Source of the DNA: Streptomyces sp. TSRI0281
GTDB lineage: Bacteria; Actinomycetota; Actinomycetes; Streptomycetales; Streptomycetaceae
Assembly (NCBI RefSeq): GCF_001905125.1
Contig: NZ_LWLE01000023.1
Span: forward strand, 124,001-188,000
Direction of reading: 5' to 3'
DNA length: 64,000 nucleotides
The first letter of the stretch is position 1. Each line of letters starts with the position of its first letter. This document shows, piece by piece, positions 56,384-64,000 of the stretch. The translations under genes were made by a program, and so were the position numbers. Under the pieces are notes generated by a model. The model saw only the letters and a list, made by a program, of their open reading frames with translations, made no database searches and was not told the origin of the DNA.

Positions 56384-57577
56384 ATGCATACACACACGCA
56401 TATGCGCGCCGCGCTGGCTGCCGCCACCGAGGACCAGATCATCTTCGATCTCACCGGGATCGAGGACCGATACACCACGCTGGTGAGTGAATTACCCGGT
56501 ATCTCCGTCCGGTTCGCCATGAAGGCATGTCCGGTGGACGAGGTGCTGGCCACCCTGGCGAACAAGGGCGCCGGCTTCGACGCGGCGAGCCCCGAAGAGA
56601 TCGCACAGGCGGTCAGGACCGGCGTACCGCTCGACACCATCCACTACGGCAACACCATCAAGTCCGACCGGAACATCATCGACGCCCACCGGCTCGGTAT
56701 CCGGGACTTCGCCACCGACAGCCTTCAGGACGTGGCCGCGGTGGCCGTGCACGCGCCCGGTGCGCGCGTGTTCTGCAGGCTCGCCACCAGCGGGGACGGG
56801 GCGCTCTGGGGTCTCAGCAAGAAGTTCGGATGCTCGGGCGCGGACGCGCTGCTCGTGATGGAGGAGGCGCGATCGCTCGGTCTGACCCCGGCCGGTCTGT
56901 CCGTCCACGTCGGCTCGCAGCAGATGACGGCCGAAGCCTGGCAGAGCGCTTTCGAGACGCTTGCCGATGTGCTCACGGAGCTGAACCGGCGCGGAATCCG
57001 GCTCGACCACATCAATCTCGGTGGTGGTCTGCCCGCCCTCGGATATCGCGACAAGCGAGGGATGCCGCTGGATCCCCCGATGGACAAGATATTCGCCGTG
57101 CTCCGGGAAGGCATGGAGCATCTCAGGGCCGTCTCGGAATCCCCGCTGGATTTCGTCATGGAACCGGGGCGCTATCTGGTCGCCGACCACGGGGCCATCA
57201 GGGCGCATGTCTCCCGGATGTCGTCGCGGGAGCAGCTGGACGGCGAGCGCCAGAACTGGCTGTATCTGAGCTGCGGGAAGTTCAACGGCCTGTACGAGAT
57301 GGACGAGTTGCAGTACCGGCTGGAATTCCCTGCCCACGGCGAGGCGGAATACGTACCCGCGGTCGTCGCGGGGCCCACCTGCGACAGCGACGACGCCTTC
57401 GCCTTCACGGACGGTCTGGTCCAGGTGCCCGGGGCGGCGGCATCGGGGGACGCGGTCTGGATTCTCTCCTGCGGGGCCTATGTCACCAGCTACATGACCC
57501 AGGGGTTCAACGGGTTCCGCCCGCTTCCGTACACGTGGATACGCGGCGAGGACCGCGGTCGGGAGGGTCTGGAGTAG
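56384..57577 (+). CDS. fold-type III PLP-dependent decarboxylase (ornithine/lysine/DAP-decarboxylase-like)
   Basis: This 397-residue enzyme has the alanine-racemase-fold barrel: PLP Lys47 (RFAMKACP), HVGSQQ (His175), the phosphate-binding loop NLGGGLP (212-216), EPGRYLVADHG (Glu260-Arg263) and the active-site Cys333-Asp334 in GPTCDSDD. A Tyr370 is in the usual position. This pattern fits decarboxylases of basic amino acids. The His-rich start (HTHTHM) is unusual. It would supply an amine from an amino acid or act late on a built product. It lies 19 bases after DUF6271 and its TAG abuts the next ATG. The exact substrate cannot be read from sequence. Confidence 0.88.
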   Translation: MHTHTHMRAALAAATEDQIIFDLTGIEDRYTTLVSELPGISVRFAMKACPVDEVLATLANKGAGFDAASPEEIAQAVRTGVPLDTIHYGNTIKSDRNIIDAHRLGIRDFATDSLQDVAAVAVHAPGARVFCRLATSGDGALWGLSKKFGCSGADALLVMEEARSLGLTPAGLSVHVGSQQMTAEAWQSAFETLADVLTELNRRGIRLDHINLGGGLPALGYRDKRGMPLDPPMDKIFAVLREGMEHLRAVSESPLDFVMEPGRYLVADHGAIRAHVSRMSSREQLDGERQNWLYLSCGKFNGLYEMDELQYRLEFPAHGEAEYVPAVVAGPTCDSDDAFAFTDGLVQVPGAAASGDAVWILSCGAYVTSYMTQGFNGFRPLPYTWIRGEDRGREGLE

Positions 57578-58222
57578 ATGGCCGACGACCTGCGCGTACG
57601 ACGCATCCGCGACAGCGACTGGAACGGCATCGTCGCCCTGGAGGCCGGCGCCTACACCGACAGTTCACTGTCGGAGGGACGCGCCGCGCTGGAGTCCAGG
57701 GCGTGGGCTTCACCGGCCACCTGTTTCGTTCTGGAGGGTGAGCTTCCGGAAGGCGACCTTCCGGAAGGTGCGGCTCTGGAAGGTGCGGCTCTGAAAGGTG
57801 CGGCTCTGAAAGGTGACCGGCGGATAGCGGGCTATGTGCTGGCACTGCCCTATCCGATGCACCGGTACCCGGATCTGGCGCGGAGCGAGGACACCGTCTT
57901 CCGCTCGCCCAATCTCCATCTGCACGATCTCGTCATCGCCGAGGAGTTCCGCGGCAGGGGGCTGGCGAAGCGTCTTCTCCACCAGCTCACGGAGACGGCC
58001 CGGTCGATGTCGTACGAGCAGATCTCCTTGATCGCCGTCGAGGGCAACGAGGGCTTCTGGTCGGCCAACGGATACCACCCCCTTCCGCACGTCACGCTGC
58101 CCGGGACCTACGGCACGGACGCCGTGTACATGTCCCGGGCAGTGCATGGCGGGCGGGCCGAGAAGTCACCGTTCACCGACGATCCGCTGCCCGGGTCGCC
58201 ACCGCAAGACGAAGTAGGTTGA
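57578..58222 (+). CDS. GNAT-family N-acetyltransferase with internal pentapeptide-like repeat
   Basis: This 214-residue protein has the GNAT core: N-terminal VRRIRDSDWNGIVALE, beta-4 LHLHDLVIAEEFRGRGLAKRLL with the acetyl-CoA loop RGRGLA (residues 125-130), and FWSANGYHPL near the end. Between core strands, residues 53-82 consist of five-residue units (EGELP, EGDLP, EGAAL, EGAAL, KGAAL, KGDRR), an insertion not part of the GNAT fold. It follows the decarboxylase with no gap, so acetylation of the amine product (tailoring or self-protection) is a fair inference. The last 25 residues are disordered and overlap or abut the transporter start. Confidence 0.88.
   Translation: MADDLRVRRIRDSDWNGIVALEAGAYTDSSLSEGRAALESRAWASPATCFVLEGELPEGDLPEGAALEGAALKGAALKGDRRIAGYVLALPYPMHRYPDLARSEDTVFRSPNLHLHDLVIAEEFRGRGLAKRLLHQLTETARSMSYEQISLIAVEGNEGFWSANGYHPLPHVTLPGTYGTDAVYMSRAVHGGRAEKSPFTDDPLPGSPPQDEVG
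57734..57823 (+). repeat. six 15-bp in-frame tandem repeats inside the GNAT gene
   Basis: Units run 57734, 57749, 57764, 57779, 57794 and 57809. The third and fourth are identical (GAAGGTGCGGCTCTG), the fifth differs by one base, the outer ones are diverged. A multiple of three bases, so copy-number change would keep the frame. Confidence 0.92.
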
Positions 58223-58227
58223 TTCAC

Positions 58228-59394
58228 ATGTTTCGCGTTCGCGATCCATTCCGCCAAGCACAGTTGGCGATCGCAGCGTTGTTCTGTCTGCTCGGGTTCC
58301 AGTACGCCACCTGGGCATCGCGGCTTCCCACGCTCAAGACGCAACTCGACCTGAGCGAGGCGGAACTGGGCCTGTTGCTGATGGCCTGCGGTGCGGGCGC
58401 GGCGGCGTCGTTCCCGCTGGTGACGGTGTTGATGCGGCGCATGGGCTCCCGGCAGCTGGCGTTTCTGTCGTCCCTCTGCCTGGGCGCACTCCTGCTGGCG
58501 TTGGCCGCGGCGCCGAACTATCCGGTCGCCCTGCTGATCATCTGCTGCGACGGTGTCGCTGTCGGCTGTCTGAACGTCGCCATGAACGCGCAGGGCGCGG
58601 CGCTCGAAGTGGAGTACCAGCGCACCACCATGTCCAAATTGCATGCGACGTTCAGTGCCGGGTCGTTGCTGGCCGCACTCCTCGCGTCCGGGATGCACCT
58701 GGTGACCTCGGACCTGGCGGCGCATTTCGGGGTGGCCGCCGTGCTGGTTCTGCTCCTGGTCGGGTTCGCACGGCCGGGGCTGCTGGGGGCGGACCAGCAG
58801 CCCGCGAAGAAGGAAACCGGTCCCGGGCGCAGCCGGAAACTGACCATGCCGGCGCGCGTGACGCTGTGGATGGGGTGCGCGATGGCGTTCGGCACCGTGA
58901 CCGAAGGTGCCATGAACGACTGGTCGGCGCTCTATATGAAGGATGTCGTGAACGCGGCGGCCGAACTCGCGCCCATGGGCATCGCCGTCGTCTCGGTCAT
59001 GATGGTGCTGGCCCGCGTCTTCGCCGACGGCTGGCGTACCCGCTGGGGCGATGGGCGCATCGTCCGGGCGGGCAGCGTGCTGGCCGGTACCGGGCTGGCG
59101 CTCGCCCTGCTGGTGGGCGGCGTGGTGCCGACGCTGATCGGGTTCGCCTGTGTCGGGCTGGGCATCGCGGCCGTGACACCGTGCATCTATGTGGCGGCGG
59201 CGAAGAAGGGCCCGGACGCGTTGGCCCTGGTCGCCGCCATGGGAACGACCGGTCTGCTGGCCGGGCCCGCGGCGATCGGCCTCATAGCCAGTGCCAGCAG
59301 CCTGGTGTGGGGCATGGGCGCCGTGGCCGCCGCGGCGCTGCTCGTGGCGCTGTGTGCCACGCAGATCCGCTGGACGGCGTTGTCCGAGAGCTGA
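58228..59394 (+). CDS. MFS transporter, probable exporter of the operon product
   Basis: About 388 residues from ATG 58228 (a TTG at 58219, overlapping the GNAT stop, is possible). Twelve hydrophobic helices are apparent, from QLAIAALFCLLGFQYATWASRLP to AVAAAALLVALCATQIRW. The YATWASRLPTLKTQLDLSEAELGLLLMACGAG region and the loop-2 motif RRMGSRQLAFLSSLCLG are typical of the actinobacterial MFS group that contains natural-product and sugar efflux proteins. It closes the operon and probably exports the product, giving self-protection. No regulator gene accompanies it. Confidence 0.9.
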   Translation: MFRVRDPFRQAQLAIAALFCLLGFQYATWASRLPTLKTQLDLSEAELGLLLMACGAGAAASFPLVTVLMRRMGSRQLAFLSSLCLGALLLALAAAPNYPVALLIICCDGVAVGCLNVAMNAQGAALEVEYQRTTMSKLHATFSAGSLLAALLASGMHLVTSDLAAHFGVAAVLVLLLVGFARPGLLGADQQPAKKETGPGRSRKLTMPARVTLWMGCAMAFGTVTEGAMNDWSALYMKDVVNAAAELAPMGIAVVSVMMVLARVFADGWRTRWGDGRIVRAGSVLAGTGLALALLVGGVVPTLIGFACVGLGIAAVTPCIYVAAAKKGPDALALVAAMGTTGLLAGPAAIGLIASASSLVWGMGAVAAAALLVALCATQIRWTALSES

Positions 59395-59408
59395 CTTCCG
59401 CGGTCCCG

Positions 59409-59447
59409 GGGCCGCAGGACAGGGGCATCACCCCTGTCCTGCGGCCC
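59409..59447 (+). terminator. operon terminator
   Basis: A perfect 17-bp stem (59409-59425 with 59431-59447, starting GGGCCGCAGG) with a CATCA loop and TTT, 15 bases after the MFS stop. Confidence 0.95.
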
Positions 59448-59460
59448 TTTGGCGTCCGGC

Positions 59461-59576
59461 CCGCCGGTTCGCCGCACCCTTCTCCGCCCGTTCCCCTCAC
59501 CCTCCCCCGCCCGTTCCCCTCACCCTCCCCCGCCGGTTCCCCTCACCTTTCCCTGCCGATTCGCCGCCCGTCTTCC
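59461..59576. repeat. five tandem 23-bp polypyrimidine units
   Basis: Units begin at 59461, 59484, 59507, 59530 and 59553. The second and third are identical; the others are diverged. The common core is CCGTTCCCCTCACC. One strand is almost free of purines apart from the CCG(G/C/A) start. No reading frame with acceptable codon bias crosses it. Confidence 0.88.
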
Positions 59577-60016
59577 CTGCCACCCGGCGCCGAAACCAGC
59601 TCATTTTCGCCGGAACAAGACACAAGGAGGCGCGCCGAAGGGCTCCGCGAACGGCTGAAATCACTCCCCCGTGCGGCATGGAACGTGAAGCACCGGTGAA
59701 TCCGTCTTCGTGTTCGATCATTGAAATCCGGCTGACCACGCAGAACCTGCCTTGTCAGATATTCACGGGCGCTTTTCTCCGGTTGACCGAATCACCTCCT
59801 TGACCATCTCTTGGCATGAGACGGAAACTCGCAGAGGCACTCATGCATCAGGAGCCACAAGCGCATGTGCATGCGAATGGCCCTGCGAGACATAGATCGC
59901 ACGGGGTGTGCGGCGGGGGAAACAGCGAAGATCGTATGTCCGTGACGACATGACCCGCGGGCAATTCCTTCACCTCCTCTCCTCATCTCTTGGTGCGCGA
60001 AGGGAATGGAGGGGGA
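59577..60016 (+). other. upstream region of the contractile injection system
   Basis: This 440-base region is clearly less GC-rich than average at 59580-59820. It contains two TTGACC hexamers 17 bases apart (59783 and 59800), either of which could be a -35, and a 45-codon frame from ATG 59816 without a Shine-Dalgarno that I do not call. Promoter and regulatory sites for the sheath operon should be here. Confidence 0.45.
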
Positions 60017-61867
<1,851 letters not shown>

Positions 61868-61904
61868 ACCACGGACCCGAGGTAAAAGAACACGAAGGAA
61901 ACCG

Positions 61905-62429
61905 ATGGCTGAGTTCCAAGTAAACGCCCATCGCTTTGACCCCTACAAGAATTTCAAGTTCCTGGTCCTGTGGGACGGTCGAACGGTTGCGGGCATCAGC
62001 AAGATCAGTCCGCTGAAGCGGACCACGGAAGTGGTCAAGCACCGGCACGGCGGCGACCCCAGTTCACCGCGGAAGTCGCCGGGCCGTTCCGAGTTCGAGG
62101 GGGTCACGCTCGAACGCGGGGTGACCCACGATCCGGAGTTCGACCGCTGGGCCAACAAGGTCTGGCAGGTCGGCGCCGGTCTCGGCTCGGAGGTGTCGCT
62201 GCGCGACTTCCGCAAGGACATCATCATCCAGGTCCTCAACGAGGCCGGGCAGGTCGCCGTCTCGCACAAGCTCTACCGGGCCTGGGTCAGCGAGTACCAG
62301 GTCATGGGCGAACTCGACGCGAACGCCAACGCCGTCGCCATCCAGAGCGTGAAGCTGGAATGCGAGGGCTGGGAGCGGGACTACGAGGTTCCGGAACCGG
62401 TCGAGCCGTCGTTCACCCACCCGGCCTGA
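61905..62429 (+). CDS. contractile injection system inner tube protein
   Basis: This 174-residue protein is a gp19/Hcp-like tube subunit: FQVNAHRFDPYKNFKFLVLWDG, VAGISKISPLKRTTEVVKHRHGGDPSSPRKSPG and YRAWVSEYQVMGELDANANAVAIQSVKLECEGWERD are typical of eCIS tube proteins (Afp1/Pvc1-like). Hexamer rings stack inside the sheath. AAGGA precedes the ATG; 37 bases separate it from the sheath gene. Confidence 0.93.
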   Translation: MAEFQVNAHRFDPYKNFKFLVLWDGRTVAGISKISPLKRTTEVVKHRHGGDPSSPRKSPGRSEFEGVTLERGVTHDPEFDRWANKVWQVGAGLGSEVSLRDFRKDIIIQVLNEAGQVAVSHKLYRAWVSEYQVMGELDANANAVAIQSVKLECEGWERDYEVPEPVEPSFTHPA

Positions 62430-62453
62430 GTCACGTCGTATGTGCACGGAGGA

Positions 62454-62498
62454 ATGACGATGGCGCCTCGACGTAGTCCGGCCGGGGTCGGGACGTGA
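62454..62498 (+). CDS. very short ORF (14 codons) between tube and chaperone genes
   Basis: ATG at 62454, immediately behind GGAGG-A, encodes MTMAPRRSPAGVGT and stops at a TGA that overlaps the GTG of the next gene as GTGA; a second ATG at 62460 is better spaced. A good ribosome site and coupled stop suggest real translation, serving either as a mini-protein or, more likely, to load ribosomes onto the GTG start of the chaperone gene, which has no Shine-Dalgarno of its own. Confidence 0.4.
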   Translation: MTMAPRRSPAGVGT

Positions 62499-63316
62499 TC
62501 CCCCGGGTGGCCCCGGTGGATTCCGCTACGGCCCCGGCCGTGCCCGGTGCGGGTCCGGTCGTGTCCGGTGCGGCCCCGGTGGGTCCCGCCGAGCTGCTGG
62601 CCGCCTGGGAGGCCGGGCTGGCTCTGGGCCCGGCGGAGAGGTCGCTGCTGCTGCACCGGGCGGCCCGCCCGGGGGCCGGTGCCGACGCCTTGCTGTCGGT
62701 GCCGGTCGGCGAGCGGGAGGCGGACCTGTTCGCGCTGCGCCGCTCGCTGTTCGGTGAGCGGATGCAGGTACGGATCGAGTGCGGTGCCTGCGGCGAGGCC
62801 ATGGAGTTCGACCTCGACGCGGCTGCCCTGGGTGCGCGCGGGCCGGTCGCGGACCGGCCGCTGCGGGTCGCGGAGGGCGGGTGGGTGGTCGAGTTCCGGC
62901 TGCCCACCGTCGCCGGCCTGGCGGCGGCCGGGGCGGCCTCCTCTCCCGCCGAGGCCCGTCGGCTGCTCGTGACGGGCTGCACGGTACGGGCCCTGCGGGA
63001 CGGGGAGCCCGTCGCCGCGGAGCAGCTGGCCGAGCTGCTCCCGGAACGGGTGGAACGGCTCATCGCCGAAAAGGCCGCGGCGGCGGACCCGACGGCCGAA
63101 GTGACGCTGAACGTGGCGTGTCCCGAATGCGGCGAGGCCACCCCGGCCGAGCTGGACATCTCCTCCTACTTGTGGACCGAACTGGACACCTGGGCCAGGG
63201 ACTTGCTTCTCGATGTCCATCTGCTCGCCACCGCCTACGGGTGGAGCGAGCCGGAGATTCTGGCGCTCAGCCCCCTTCGGCGTCGTTACTACCTGGAGCT
63301 GTGCACCGATGCCTGA
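62495..63316 (+). CDS. T4-type baseplate hub assembly chaperone with two CxxC pairs
   Basis: GTG at 62495 gives 273 residues. After an Ala/Pro/Val-rich N-terminus (1-30), residues 31-95 are helical (PAELLAAWEAGLALGPAERSLLLHRAA). Cys96/Cys99 (ECGACGE) and Cys209/Cys212 (ACPECGE) form a probable zinc site. The C-terminus SEPEILALSPLRRRYYLELC matches the phage baseplate-chaperone family common in Streptomyces injection-system clusters. It probably helps load hub or spike components and need not be in the final particle. It overlaps the next gene by eight bases. Confidence 0.8.
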   Translation: MIPRVAPVDSATAPAVPGAGPVVSGAAPVGPAELLAAWEAGLALGPAERSLLLHRAARPGAGADALLSVPVGEREADLFALRRSLFGERMQVRIECGACGEAMEFDLDAAALGARGPVADRPLRVAEGGWVVEFRLPTVAGLAAAGAASSPAEARRLLVTGCTVRALRDGEPVAAEQLAELLPERVERLIAEKAAAADPTAEVTLNVACPECGEATPAELDISSYLWTELDTWARDLLLDVHLLATAYGWSEPEILALSPLRRRYYLELCTDA

Positions 63317-64000
63317 CTACTTCGACCGGCTCCTCGCCCGGTACGCGCCGGTGGCCGCGGCGGACGACACCGAGGGCTCCGGCGCGCGGGTGTACGTGCG
63401 TCCGCGGCTGCCCGGGCCGTTCGAGCGGGCCGAGGCGGTGCGGCAGGGTCCGCCCGAGCCGGACGAACCGGCCGCGCTGATCCCCTCCGCTCCCCCGCCC
63501 GCCTCCGGCCCGCCCCGTTCGATGCGGCCGGAGCGGGAAGTGCACACCGAACGGCACACGGTCGTCCGCACCGAGCAGGCCCCGCCACCCGGCGAGAGCG
63601 ACCGGCCGGTCCGGCCCCCGGCACCGGCGCCGACTCCGCTGCTGCGGCCGTCGGCCGCCGCGTCGGCGCTGCTCAGGCCCGGTACGACGGAGGGGGCGCG
63701 GGCGGCGCGACAGGGAGATCCATCCGCGCCCGACGCCCCGGCGCCCGCCCCGTCCGTGGCGGGCGCACCCGCCCCTGCGGTCACCGGCTTCGCCCGTACG
63801 GCCGCGCCCGTGGCGCCGCGCGACTCCGACACCGCCGCCGCGCGCGGTGCGACCCCCGGTTCGGTGGGGCGGCGCGCGCCGCGTCCGGCCGACCGGGTCG
63901 TGCATGTGCGGATCGGGCGGCTGGAGGTCAGCGCCGCGCCGCCGCCCGGTGCGAACGGTTCACCGGGCGGGCCCCCCGCACAGCAGACCGGCCGACCGGC
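63309..64000 (+). CDS. Pro/Ala/Arg-rich eCIS-associated protein, C-terminus outside window
   Basis: ATG at 63309 opens MPDYFDRLLARYAP and remains open to the window end (at least 230 residues). The N-terminal 45 residues (VYVRPRLPGPFERAEAV) and a block near 199-212 (DRVVHVRIGRLEVSAA) look ordered; the rest is low-complexity Pro, Ala, Arg, Glu. The same organisation is usual for a hypothetical gene after the chaperone in actinobacterial eCIS operons. It starts inside the previous gene. Function unknown; a linker or loading role is possible. Confidence 0.75.
   Translation, partial: MPDYFDRLLARYAPVAAADDTEGSGARVYVRPRLPGPFERAEAVRQGPPEPDEPAALIPSAPPPASGPPRSMRPEREVHTERHTVVRTEQAPPPGESDRPVRPPAPAPTPLLRPSAAASALLRPGTTEGARAARQGDPSAPDAPAPAPSVAGAPAPAVTGFARTAAPVAPRDSDTAAARGATPGSVGRRAPRPADRVVHVRIGRLEVSAAPPPGANGSPGGPPAQQTGRP

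Noticed and set aside
59816..59953. 45-codon ORF upstream of the sheath gene
   Set aside because: No ribosome site; His/Arg-rich product; lies in what should be promoter sequence.

Overview
The window is about 72% G+C with strong G/C third-position bias, GTG and TTG starts, and gene families typical of Streptomyces. Gene order recalls the S. coelicolor core-chromosome stretch that holds malQ, the csnR-K chitosan-oligosaccharide operon and ssbB. I infer a Streptomyces chromosome; species cannot be named from sequence alone.

Layout. (1) 1-8113: end of a small membrane protein, malQ preceded by a small 12-residue-repeat protein, a secreted GH84-type hexosaminidase, an HNH nuclease and an MscS channel. 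(2) 8174-15022: csnREFGHK, with a promoter, a perfect 15-bp CsnR-type palindrome and a terminator. It imports and phosphorylates glucosamine oligosaccharides; no ATPase is encoded, so a shared one (MsiK) is expected. (3) 15300-26210: a signalling cluster of GlnX-like membrane protein, GlnH-like solute-binding protein, a coiled-coil protein, PknG-type kinase, PP2C phosphatase, VWA protein and FHA protein. Kinase, phosphatase and FHA protein each carry N-terminal zinc ribbons. (4) 26263-42454: a PCMT-like methyltransferase, truncated globin, a three-gene FtsX/MacB-type ABC system, two secreted serine hydrolases, a thioesterase pair downstream of ettA, and a PQQ-type beta-propeller protein. (5) 42776-48696: a sortase-anchored TQXA thioester protein, ssbB and a pair of overlapping dynamin-like GTPases (probably dynA/dynB) linked to sporulation division. 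(6) 49014-52984: tRNA-Arg(TCT), a MocR regulator divergent from a Tm-1-like/PEP-hydrolase-like pair.

(7) 52985-59447 is the most accessory-looking part. A 1.1-kb gene-free stretch holds short tandem repeats and a DasR-like palindrome without an obvious target gene. It is followed by a compact five-gene operon: PhyH-type 2-oxoglutarate dioxygenase, DUF6271-type putative glycosyltransferase, fold-III PLP decarboxylase, GNAT acetyltransferase and MFS exporter, closed by a perfect 17-bp terminator. This looks like a small non-modular biosynthetic cluster making and exporting a decarboxylated, hydroxylated, possibly glycosylated and acylated amino-acid-derived product. I do not recognise it as a described pathway.

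(8) 60017-64000: the start of an extracellular contractile injection system (sheath, tube, CxxC baseplate hub chaperone, Pro/Ala-rich protein), running off the window end.

Most intergenic regions are short and most operons use ATGA/GTGA overlaps. No rRNA, CRISPR, insertion sequence or integrase was seen.
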